A DNA stretch of 14,529 nucleotides from Prevotella sp. GTDB lineage: Bacteria > Bacteroidota > Bacteroidia > Bacteroidales > Bacteroidaceae. Position 1 is the stretch's first letter, and the number at the start of each line of letters is the position of its first letter. The stretch spans positions 1 through 14,529 of the forward strand of contig JAFRZC010000169.1 of the NCBI GenBank assembly GCA_017442765.1, written 5' to 3'. Positions 6,472-13,546 of this stretch are shown here, one piece after another. Under the pieces are notes generated by a model, which was not told the origin of the DNA, did no database searches, and saw only the letters and a program-made list of their open reading frames with translations. The translations under genes were made by a program, and so were the position numbers.

Positions 6472-7515
6472 TTAGGGGAAGAGCAGCTGCGTGTAGATGT
6501 CGAGGGCCTGCCGGATTTCGCTCAGGCAGATATACTCGTCGGCGGTATGGCTGCGTGCCGAGTTGCCGGGGCCGAGCTTGAGCGACGGCCACGGCATGAG
6601 CGACTGGTCGCTGAGCGTAGGCGAGCCGAAGGGGTGCAGCCCCATCGCCACGCATCGCCGCACGAGCGGATGGTCGTCGCTGATGCGCGACGAGTTCAGG
6701 TCGAGCGACCGTGCCTTGACCTCGCTGCTCAAGTGGCTGGCCACCTCGTCGTACACCTCTCTATTATTATATAGCTCGTTGGTGCGCACATCGACCACCA
6801 TGTGGCACGTGTCGGGCACCACGTTGTGCTGCGTGCCCGCCTCTATCTGCGTCACCTGCATGTGTGTCTCGCCGAGCAGCGGGCTCACCCGTTCGAAGCG
6901 GTAGGTGCGCAGCCACTCCAGGTCGGCCATGGCCTCGTAGATGGCGTTCACGCCTTCGCCCCGCGCCGCGTGTCCGCTGCGCCCGCGTGCCGTCACGTCG
7001 AGCACCATCAGTCCGCGCTCGGCAATGGCCGGTTGCATTCCCGTGGGCTCGCCCACGATGGCGGCATCCACGCGCGGCAGCATCTTCAGCACGCGCCGCG
7101 CGCCCCCCTGTCCCGACACCTCCTCCTCGGCTGTGGCGAGGAAGATGAGGTTAGCCTCACCTCCGACCCCTCTCCTGAACACCTGCAACAGCGTGACCAG
7201 CCCGCCGCCGCAGTCGTTAGCCCCCAGACCATAGAGGTGGTCACCCTCGGTGACGGGCGCGAACGGGTCGCGCGTCCACGAGCTGACCGGACGCACCGTG
7301 TCGAGATGTGCGTTGAGCAGCAGCGTGGGCCGGCGCTCGTCGTAGTCGGGGCACACGGCCCACACGTTGTTGCCCTCGCGGCAGGGCTCGAAGCCGTAGC
7401 TCCGCAGCTCCGCAGCAATCAGGTCGGCGGCCGCCGTCTCCTCGCGGCTCACGCTCGGCGTGGCAATCAGCCGGCGCAGCAACGCCACCGCATCGTCGAA
7501 ATAGCTGTCCATCAT
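6472..7515 (-). CDS. argE: M20 family metallohydrolase, ArgE-type N-acylornithine deacylase
   Basis: Zinc-dependent deacylase, probably removing the acyl group from N-acylornithine in arginine synthesis. In Bacteroides this pathway is known to use succinylated intermediates, so the substrate may be N-succinylornithine. Metal and catalytic residues are visible: NAHLDT (H70, D72), GANDCGGG (bridging D101), ATAEEE (general base E130, ligand E131), VGEPTG (E156), and ARSHTADE (H323). The lid/dimerisation domain is marked by GRSGHAARGEG (178-188). Length 347 is normal. The double Met start (7515 or 7512) cannot be resolved. No other arginine genes are present here. DapE or another M20 peptidase is the main alternative. 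A CT-rich block at 7155-7174 encodes the RRGVGGE loop (114-120). Confidence 0.82.
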   Translation of the reverse strand: MMDSYFDDAVALLRRLIATPSVSREETAAADLIAAELRSYGFEPCREGNNVWAVCPDYDERRPTLLLNAHLDTVRPVSSWTRDPFAPVTEGDHLYGLGANDCGGGLVTLLQVFRRGVGGEANLIFLATAEEEVSGQGGARRVLKMLPRVDAAIVGEPTGMQPAIAERGLMVLDVTARGRSGHAARGEGVNAIYEAMADLEWLRTYRFERVSPLLGETHMQVTQIEAGTQHNVVPDTCHMVVDVRTNELYNNREVYDEVASHLSSEVKARSLDLNSSRISDDHPLVRRCVAMGLHPFGSPTLSDQSLMPWPSLKLGPGNSARSHTADEYICLSEIRQALDIYTQLLFP

Positions 7516-7759
7516 ATCATAGAAACGCTGTTTTTAGCGAAATATTATATATTGGCGGGAGTTAACGGACAATAGTCTGACAAACGGGGAAACCAATATC
7601 GGCTGACTCCTGTTAACGCCGAATAGTTAAACCGTGTTAAATCCAGATGTGTCTTTTTAACATTTCAAGTGGAAAAATTTTCCCGTTCCGGAGCGCGAAA
7701 ACGCCCTTTCACTCCCCTTTTAAACCCTCATCCCTCTTCTTTCATCCCTCATCATTTCC

Positions 7760-7864
7760 GAAACATATATGTTTCACCTTCCAAAACACGGTCTTTCGCA
7801 ACCTGAAAGACGGTCTTTCGCACCCCGAAACATATACCTCTCAGCGGTGAGAGATATATGTTTC
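7760..7864. repeat. array of four short palindromic units with 7-nt spacers
   Basis: Units begin at 7760, 7783, 7805 and 7827, a step of 22-23 bp, separated by spacers of exactly 7 nt (ACCTTCC, GCAACCT, GCACCCC). Unit 1 is the perfect palindrome GAAACATATATGTTTC. Unit 3 is GAAAGACGGTCTTTC. Unit 2 has the right arm of unit 3 but a degenerate left arm. Unit 4 is unit 1 split at its centre by a nested hairpin, giving 17-nt arms (7827-7843, 7848-7864) with one mismatch and a GCGG loop. The outer GAAA/TTTC is kept while inner bases change on both arms together. Confidence 0.75.
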
Positions 7865-7868
7865 GCAG

Positions 7869-7914
7869 CAGGTCTCATAAGCACCTATAAGTCTCATAAG
7901 ACCTACAAGACTGA
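7869..7914. repeat. degenerate 9-mer tandem run, consensus YAAGNCYNA
   Basis: Five units, four of 9 nt and one of 10, run directly on from the palindrome array. Clear examples are TAAGTCTCA (7888-7896) and TAAGACCTA (7897-7905). Period and TAAG core match the run at 143-187. Confidence 0.55.
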
Positions 7915-7979
7915 GAGCCAGCAGGTTAGCAAAATCCTCCGATTTTCGCATCATTTGCCATGAAAACAGTCTTCACCCG

Positions 7980-8031
7980 AAAAAAACGAAAAAACGAGCC
8001 GCCTCACAGCGGGCGGAAATAACATTTTTTT
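7980..8031. terminator. possible bidirectional terminator hairpin
   Basis: A short GC stem, CCGCC (7999-8003) and GGCGG (8012-8016), is flanked on the left by A-runs (7980-7986, 7989-7994) and on the right by a T7 run (8025-8031). Either strand would therefore give hairpin plus U-tract. The stem is only 5 bp and the T-run on the plus strand starts 8 nt away, so this is tentative. Confidence 0.35.
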
Positions 8032-8102
8032 ACAACTTTTCACACGGGCGACACACAACCTTGAATTTTTTTTGGCCGCCAAACAAAAAAAATGCCTAAA
8101 AA

Positions 8103-8134
8103 TTTGGACGGTCGGCGAAAAAAACTTATCTTTG
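8103..8134 (+). promoter_or_regulatory. Bacteroidota-type promoter for the discoidin-repeat gene
   Basis: TTTG (8103-8106), exactly 20 nt, then TATCTTTG (8127-8134), a full match to TTTG-N20-TAnnTTTG. Transcription should start near 8141, leaving a ~113-nt leader that contains a small GC hairpin, GCGGC/GCCGC (8166-8182). Confidence 0.75.
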
Positions 8135-8253
8135 CACTTGGTTTTCAGGAACATAATCACCACATGCGGCCATGGCAGCCGCGAATACTAACAAAACGGA
8201 AAAGATACTCACAACAAAATAATTAACAAAAATCACTGTAAACATTTAACTTT

Positions 8254-10797
8254 ATGAAGAAGAAATTATTACTTGGGCTTTTTGCCCTTGCATTTGGAGG
8301 AGGTATTTCCCTTCATGCACAGAATGTGACCTTCACGGCCACCGGCGGAGATAAATTCGGCGAAGGTGAAGGTTGCCAGAAAGTTTTAGACCACGACCTG
8401 AGCTCGAAGTGGTTTAATACTGGGAACGACAGAAGTCTGCTTTTCGAGGCTTCAGAGACGGTTTCGCTCACCGGCTACACCTTTGTTACGGCTAACGACA
8501 ACTCCAATTACGGGCGCGTGCCCAAGGAATGGGAGCTTCTCGGCAGCAACGACGAGGCGGCCAAGACCGATGCCGACCACAGCTCGTGGATCCGCATACA
8601 ATATGTGCGCGAGGACAACGTGATGCAGCATGCTAACAAGACGGCCTACTACTATGCCATCAACACCGCTGCCTCCTACAAGTATTACAAGCTGAAAATC
8701 GTATATGGCGACGGTGACAACAATAGTTTCCAGATTGCGGAGTTCATTCCCGCCTACGTGCCGGCATTTGTTCCTTCCTACACGGCCGTTGACGGTGTGG
8801 GCGGCACGGGCAGCGAAGGCTACCCCTCAGTAGCCGACGGCAGTGTAGAGACAAAATTGTGCACCAACTATGCACAAGAAGATGAGTCCACTTACTATTT
8901 TTACTTCATCTTCCGCCGCGACGAGGCCGTGGCCGTCAGCAGCTATAAGTTCTGCACGGGCAACGACGCCAACAACCGCGACCCGAAGAACTGGGAACTC
9001 TACGGCATGAACACCAGCGACACCCCGGGCCGCACCGATGCCGGCTGGGTGCTCATCGACAGCAAGACCGACCAGTCGCTCACCACAGTCCGCTCAACAT
9101 GGACCGACCCGTTCAGCGCAACGGGCGACTACACCACCGCCTACAACACTTTCATGCTGAAGATTACCAGCGTGCGCGGCGGCGGCAACATGACACAGTT
9201 CCAGGAGTTCCGCCTCAACGACGACGCATCGGGCTACACCGCCCTCGACGGTGTCGGCGGCACAGGCAACGAAGGCTACGCCAAGGGCTTCGACGGCGAC
9301 ACCGGCACGAAGGTCTGCACCAACAGCCGCGTGCGAGACCAAATATCATATCTGTGGGAAAGCCCCTACGTCATCTTCCGCGCTGCCAAAGATCTGGCCG
9401 TGGCAGGCTATTCGTTTGCAACAGGCAACGATGCCCCCGACCGCGACCCGAAGTCGTGGACTCTCTATGGCATGAAGTCCGCCACCCAGCCTGCTCGCGA
9501 CGATGCAGGATGGACTGCCATCGACACCAAAGAAAATCAGGAATTCACTACCGAGCGAAAGGTCTGGATACACTTCGACGTTGATAATCCTACGGCAGAA
9601 GAATACAACTTCTTCAAACTCGAAATCACCGCAAACAATGGCGCCAGCCTCATCCAGTTCGCTGACTTCCAGCTCGACGGTATCACAATTGTGAGCGAGA
9701 ACAGGCTGGTGCCCTACATGGGATTCGCGTCAAGCAACCTCTTCGACGGCAACCCCGGCACTTATTTCTCCACTAAAATGGGCGGGGACTATGGTGCCTA
9801 CGGAACCTTCGGCCCTGCCGACGGAAATGCGGTATCCATCAGCGGCTACAGCTTGCAGACAACCGACCGCTATTACTGGTATGACCGCCACCCGAAAAGC
9901 TGGACACTCTACGGCGGCAACGACCGCACCGTGCCCGAGGCCATATGGGAGGAAATCGACAAAGTGACTGGAGACACCCAGTTGGCCGATAAATACTGCA
10001 CCTACGGACACTATCACCTTGACGCTCCCTCGAAAGCATACAAATACTTCAAACTCGTCATTGATGAAACACAGGGCGCTAATGACACGGAGCTCGCCGA
10101 AGTTGTGCTCCACTATGCACACGATGTGACTACCCCCTGGATGCAGATTAACGACGGCACCGCCCCCGTCTTCAACGGCACCGTGACCGTAGAGAACTTC
10201 AACTACAGCCGCACCTTCGCCAACGAGTGGGCAACGGTCTGCCTGCCCTTCGACACACATGCCAAGACCGGCTTCCAGCCCTACACGCTCACCGAGAGCG
10301 TTGACGACGAGCGTGGCGAGTTCCTGAAAGTGACCAGCAACGACTACGTGCTCGCAGCCTACACCCCCTCCATCGTGAAGACTGCCGGTGCAAATGCAGA
10401 GGTAGATTTCTCGGGCAGCAATGTCACTGTATATGGTACGCTCGACAATCCTTCCGCCGAGACCAACGCCACAGGCTGGACCATCGTAGGCTCCACCGCC
10501 AACAACACCATCCTTCCCGCCGACGCGGCAGGCACCGTCTATTACATCGCACAAAACAAGTTCTGGGAGGCTGACGCCAACGGTGTGCAGGTGAATGCCA
10601 TGCGCGCCTACCTGATGAGCAACGGCACAGGTGCCAAGTCGTTCGGCATCACCGAGGAAGACATCACCGGCATCAAGACCGTCGAGAGCGAGGAGTGGAA
10701 TGCCGCCGCGCCCGTCTATGACCTTCAGGGCCGCCGCGTGAACAACGCTCAGCGCGGTGTGTATATCCAGAACGGTAAGAAGTTCGTTGTAAAATAA
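8254..10797 (+). CDS. secreted protein with four discoidin-like (F5/8 type C) repeats
   Basis: 847 residues with a signal peptide (MKKKLLLGLFALAF...SLHA, cleavage near 22). Four repeats of about 150 residues follow, each with an 'R-x-PK-x-W-x-L-x-G' core starting at residues 88, 242, 397 and 545. Repeats 2 and 3 also share VDGVGGTGSEGY/LDGVGGTGNEGY, and their DNA is alike at a 456-bp offset. This pattern fits F5/8-C/CBM32-like beta-sandwich domains, which bind glycans or cell surfaces. No catalytic domain is visible, so a binding or adhesion role is inferred. Residues ~630-800 form a further beta-rich region (WATVCLPFDT), a type common in Prevotella secreted proteins. The C-terminus VYDLQGRRV...GVYIQNGKKFVVK resembles a type IX secretion sorting tail. 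Cotranscribed with the peptide gene 19 bp downstream. Confidence 0.78.
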   Translation: MKKKLLLGLFALAFGGGISLHAQNVTFTATGGDKFGEGEGCQKVLDHDLSSKWFNTGNDRSLLFEASETVSLTGYTFVTANDNSNYGRVPKEWELLGSNDEAAKTDADHSSWIRIQYVREDNVMQHANKTAYYYAINTAASYKYYKLKIVYGDGDNNSFQIAEFIPAYVPAFVPSYTAVDGVGGTGSEGYPSVADGSVETKLCTNYAQEDESTYYFYFIFRRDEAVAVSSYKFCTGNDANNRDPKNWELYGMNTSDTPGRTDAGWVLIDSKTDQSLTTVRSTWTDPFSATGDYTTAYNTFMLKITSVRGGGNMTQFQEFRLNDDASGYTALDGVGGTGNEGYAKGFDGDTGTKVCTNSRVRDQISYLWESPYVIFRAAKDLAVAGYSFATGNDAPDRDPKSWTLYGMKSATQPARDDAGWTAIDTKENQEFTTERKVWIHFDVDNPTAEEYNFFKLEITANNGASLIQFADFQLDGITIVSENRLVPYMGFASSNLFDGNPGTYFSTKMGGDYGAYGTFGPADGNAVSISGYSLQTTDRYYWYDRHPKSWTLYGGNDRTVPEAIWEEIDKVTGDTQLADKYCTYGHYHLDAPSKAYKYFKLVIDETQGANDTELAEVVLHYAHDVTTPWMQINDGTAPVFNGTVTVENFNYSRTFANEWATVCLPFDTHAKTGFQPYTLTESVDDERGEFLKVTSNDYVLAAYTPSIVKTAGANAEVDFSGSNVTVYGTLDNPSAETNATGWTIVGSTANNTILPADAAGTVYYIAQNKFWEADANGVQVNAMRAYLMSNGTGAKSFGITEEDITGIKTVESEEWNAAAPVYDLQGRRVNNAQRGVYIQNGKKFVVK

Positions 10798-10816
10798 CCA
10801 ATAAAAGAAAATTATT

Positions 10817-10999
10817 ATGAAAACAAAATATCAGAAACCAACAACAAAGCGCACCATCACGGAATTGGAGGCACTGCTCGTGGAAGGCTCCATCATCGGT
10901 GGCGGTAGCGGCGGCCCTGGTGTGGCTGAAGGAAAAGGATTCTTCAACGACGAGGAAGACGACATCGATGCTGCCCCTAAAAGCATCTGGGACAATTAA
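10817..10999 (+). CDS. 60-residue orphan peptide, Gly-rich core and acidic tail
   Basis: I do not recognise a named family. The peptide has three parts: a basic N-terminus (MKTKYQKPTTKRTITELEAL, 1-20), a Gly-rich centre (GSIIGGGSGGPGV, 24-36), and an acidic stretch (NDEEDDIDAA) ending in PKSIWDN. It has no signal peptide or membrane segment. The N-terminus 'MK-x-K-Y-x-KP' followed by a hydrophobic patch, and the terminal aromatic-acidic ending, recall short uncharacterised Prevotella proteins; this is from memory only. The gene starts 19 bp after the discoidin-repeat gene and is followed at once by a strong terminator, which supports a real coding unit. A modified-peptide precursor, a regulator, or a partner of the exported proteins are all open. 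No modification enzyme is visible nearby except a CotH kinase. Confidence 0.68.
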   Translation: MKTKYQKPTTKRTITELEALLVEGSIIGGGSGGPGVAEGKGFFNDEEDDIDAAPKSIWDN

Positions 11000-11021
11000 A
11001 GAACACGACAACAACACTCCG

Positions 11022-11056
11022 AAAAAGCCATTGCCCTTTGCGGCAATGGCTTTTTT
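11022..11056 (+). terminator. strong intrinsic terminator after the peptide gene
   Basis: A 9-bp GC-rich stem, GCCATTGCC (11027-11035) and GGCAATGGC (11042-11050), with a 6-nt loop is followed by six Ts (11051-11056) and preceded by five As, which lengthen the stem. It closes the discoidin-repeat/peptide unit and could also work on the other strand. Confidence 0.9.
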
Positions 11057-11123
11057 ATGAGTGCAACAACAAGCTATTAAACATTTTTATCTGTTTTTAT
11101 TTCCATATATCAACTTTTTTTCC

Positions 11124-11131
11124 GACCTTTG
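11124..11131 (+). promoter_or_regulatory. weak -7 element candidate upstream of the CotH gene
   Basis: GACCTTTG matches TAnnTTTG except at the first base. No TTTG is present 20 nt upstream, only a T-rich tract. It is the best candidate between the terminator and the CotH start. A perfect 8-bp hairpin (11138-11156) would begin at the predicted start point. Confidence 0.3.
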
Positions 11132-11202
11132 CCCCTGCTTTTGTCAAAGACAAAAGAGAAAGGTAAAAAAGTTTGGATAAATCAGTGATCAACAAAAAAC
11201 AT

Positions 11203-13461
11203 ATGAACTATAGACTCTACAAGGTCTTGCTGCCATTGCTGCTGCTTGCCATTGTGCCGGCTCATGCCCAGCGGTATGACAACTACCGTAACGATCTGCG
11301 CGACAAGAACGTGAAGGTTACGGAGACCAACCTGCCCATTGTCTTCATCAGCGTAGGCGGGCAGACAATACAGAAAAACAGCTATATCCTGGCCCGCATG
11401 AAAATTATCGACAACGGACCTGGCCAGACCAACTACGGCGACACCATCGCCAACCCCTATCAGGGCATCGACTACGAGGGATTCATCGCCCTGAAGTATC
11501 GCGGCAATACCTCGTTCACCGCCAGCGACAAGAAGCCCTACCAGTTCCGCACGCTGAAGACCGACGTGCTGCCCGACGACGGCGGCGAGAAGCAGAAGGT
11601 CGATATCCTCGGCATGGGCAAAGACAACAAGTGGGCCTTCATCGCACCTTGGTGCGACAAGGTGATGTTCCGCGACCTGCTCTCCTTCGAGCTGGGACGC
11701 CCCTGGATGGACTACGTACCCGAGGGACGCTTCTGCGAGGTCATCCTCGACGGTACCTACTACGGAGTCTATGTGCTCTGCGAACGTGTGTCGAAAGGCA
11801 AGACCCGCCTCAACCTGCACGACCCAGGCGCAGACGACGGCGACCTGACCGGCGACTACCACGTGGAAATCGACCGCAACGACGACCCTTACTACCAGTC
11901 GCCCAACCACCCCTGGAACAGCATCGACGGCTCGTCGCAGAAAACGGGCTTCTGGGTGAAGTACCAATACAAGGCTCCCGAGAATGATGAGTTCATCTCG
12001 CTTCCCACCGGAACGAAGAACGCGCTGAACATGGAGATACAGAAGATGGAGGGCGCATTCCGCAGCCCCAGCTTCGCCGACCCCGAGACAGGCTATCGCC
12101 AATATATCGACCCCGTGTCGTTCATGGACTATTTCCTCTCTACCGAGCTGGCAATGAACATCGACGGCTACCGGCTATCGACCAACCTCTACAAATACAG
12201 CAAGACCCGCGCCCAGAAGGAAGGGCTCGACCACCGCTGGAAGATGTCACTCTGGGACTATAACATCGCTTGGGGTAACGCCAACTACAACGACGGCACG
12301 AGCACCGACAAGTGGATGTACACCTTCAACGAGCGTCACGACGACGGCGAGCAAGTGCCCTTCTACTGGTACCGGCTCGTGAGCGATGAGACCTGGGTTG
12401 ACGAGCTGAAAGACCGCTGGCAGGCCTACCGCGAGGGCAACCACAGCGACGAGCGGCTGTTCGCCACCATCGACTCGCTGGCCAACGTCGTCCGCGAGGG
12501 CGGCGCACAAACACGCAACCAGCAGGCCTGGCAAATCATCGGGCGATCGGTATGGCCGAATCCCTACAACGGGAGTACCTACGACGACGAGCTGAACTAC
12601 CTGAAGAACTGGACCCGCCAGCGACTGGCCTTCCTCGACAAGCAACTGCTGCCCCCTCCCCCGCCACGCGAGCTGGGACCCGTGGCCGTGAAGCCGGAGT
12701 CGTTCACCCAAGACGTTGTGGCCGAGGCATCGCCCGCATCGCAGACCACTACCGTCACCATGGACGGGTCGGGGCGCACATTCTATGCCGAGACCTTCCG
12801 CGAGATGGGAGGATTCCCCTCAAACCGCAAGATTACCTCCGGCAACTACAACCTGCTGCGCGAAGGCGAGACCCTCACCTACGAACTTGCACCCTACGAC
12901 CAGAACAACGTCGTCTATCTGCACAAAGCCTCCGGCGCGGAGACACTGACCGCCGAGTTTGAGACCCCGTTCAAGACCTCGGAGCTGTTCTATCTCTGCA
13001 CTGCCGGAAACGGCACGGGCACAATGGACGTACAAGTGAACTATACCGACGGCACCTCGGAGACCAAAGAAAACACAACCGTGCGCGACTGGTCGGTGCG
13101 CAACCCCGGAGAGAACGAGACCTCGCCCGCGCTGGGTAACGTCTATCGCAGCAATGACCAGACCAGCAGCGACGCACACGACCGCCTCTTCGACTATTCC
13201 ATAGAGACCGACCCCGACAAGGACATCGAGTCGGTCACCCTGACCACGAAGACCGACAATCCCATGATCTCCGTCTTCGCCTTCGGGCGCGTCATCATCA
13301 CACCGACAGCCATCGACGTGGTGGAGACCGGCCGTCGTGGCGAGATGAGCCCGCTCACAGGCATCTATACCATCGACGGCCGACGCATAGAGACACCGCA
13401 GCGCGGCATCAACATCTTCCGCTATCAGGACGGCACATCGAAGAAGGTTCTTATCAAGTAG
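11203..13461 (+). CDS. secreted CotH kinase family protein
   Basis: CotH proteins are atypical kinases, first described on spore coats, and are common as exported proteins in Bacteroidota. I start at the ATG at 11203, because the signal peptide MNYRLYKVLLPLLLLAIVPAHA/Q then begins correctly; an upstream TTG at 11173 would add ten residues. The 752-residue protein shows LKYRGNTSF (97-105), KKPYQFR (110-116), WAFIAPWCDKVMFRDLLS (144-161), GTYYGVYVLCERV (184-196), NIDGYRLSTNLYKY (319-332), WDYNIAWGN (351-359), and an end block NWTRQRLAFLDKQ. The usual WD-x-D motif reads WDYN (D352, N354). A PPPPP linker (484-488) leads to a beta-rich domain (~500-710). The tail YTIDGRRIETPQRGINIF...KKVLIK resembles that of the discoidin-repeat protein. 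Substrate unknown. Confidence 0.85.
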   Translation: MNYRLYKVLLPLLLLAIVPAHAQRYDNYRNDLRDKNVKVTETNLPIVFISVGGQTIQKNSYILARMKIIDNGPGQTNYGDTIANPYQGIDYEGFIALKYRGNTSFTASDKKPYQFRTLKTDVLPDDGGEKQKVDILGMGKDNKWAFIAPWCDKVMFRDLLSFELGRPWMDYVPEGRFCEVILDGTYYGVYVLCERVSKGKTRLNLHDPGADDGDLTGDYHVEIDRNDDPYYQSPNHPWNSIDGSSQKTGFWVKYQYKAPENDEFISLPTGTKNALNMEIQKMEGAFRSPSFADPETGYRQYIDPVSFMDYFLSTELAMNIDGYRLSTNLYKYSKTRAQKEGLDHRWKMSLWDYNIAWGNANYNDGTSTDKWMYTFNERHDDGEQVPFYWYRLVSDETWVDELKDRWQAYREGNHSDERLFATIDSLANVVREGGAQTRNQQAWQIIGRSVWPNPYNGSTYDDELNYLKNWTRQRLAFLDKQLLPPPPPRELGPVAVKPESFTQDVVAEASPASQTTTVTMDGSGRTFYAETFREMGGFPSNRKITSGNYNLLREGETLTYELAPYDQNNVVYLHKASGAETLTAEFETPFKTSELFYLCTAGNGTGTMDVQVNYTDGTSETKENTTVRDWSVRNPGENETSPALGNVYRSNDQTSSDAHDRLFDYSIETDPDKDIESVTLTTKTDNPMISVFAFGRVIITPTAIDVVETGRRGEMSPLTGIYTIDGRRIETPQRGINIFRYQDGTSKKVLIK

Positions 13462-13546
13462 AAAGCTATGTTTTATCAAAACCTATACGAACAACGACCG
13501 ATATAAATCTATTTATGATAGAAATTAACCGCAAACAATAAGAACA

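Larger units (their letters stand above)
7516..8102. other. gene-free divergent intergenic region with mosaic repeats
   Basis: No convincing gene is present between the M20 gene (leaving left) and the discoidin-repeat gene (leaving right). From left to right it holds an AT-rich stretch with GTTAAC repeats (7561-7640). Next is a pyrimidine-rich segment with two copies of TCATCCCTC (about 7720-7755). The palindrome array (7760-7864), the 9-mer run (7869-7914) and a T-flanked hairpin (7980-8031) follow. A minus-strand frame at 7951-8163 has no coding character. I see no clear promoter for the M20 gene. Confidence 0.7.

Noticed and set aside
6431..6476. Imperfect dyad around the end of the M20 gene as a terminator
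   Set aside because: CCCTAA/TTAGGG arms with bulges and no U-run following, so it is not supported as an intrinsic terminator.
6802..7575. Plus-strand open frame (257 codons) opposite the M20 gene
   Set aside because: His/Arg-rich product with no domain pattern. The minus-strand gene carries all metal-binding motifs.
7760..7864. CRISPR array
   Set aside because: Units are 15-16 nt and not identical, spacers are only 7 nt and similar to one another, and no cas genes are present.
7951..8163. Minus-strand 70-codon frame in the intergenic region
   Set aside because: Phe/Lys-rich product of A/T runs. It overlaps the plus-strand promoter and a hairpin, and no motif is visible.
9730..10554. Minus-strand open frame (274 codons) opposite the discoidin-repeat gene
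   Set aside because: Val/Gly-rich antisense product without family features. The plus strand has signal peptide, repeats and promoter.
11173..11202. TTG start extending the CotH protein by ten residues
   Set aside because: It would place polar residues before the signal peptide. The ATG at 11203 gives a standard signal sequence.
11182..12102. Minus-strand open frame (306 codons) opposite the CotH gene
   Set aside because: Antisense shadow; the CotH motifs on the plus strand are clear.
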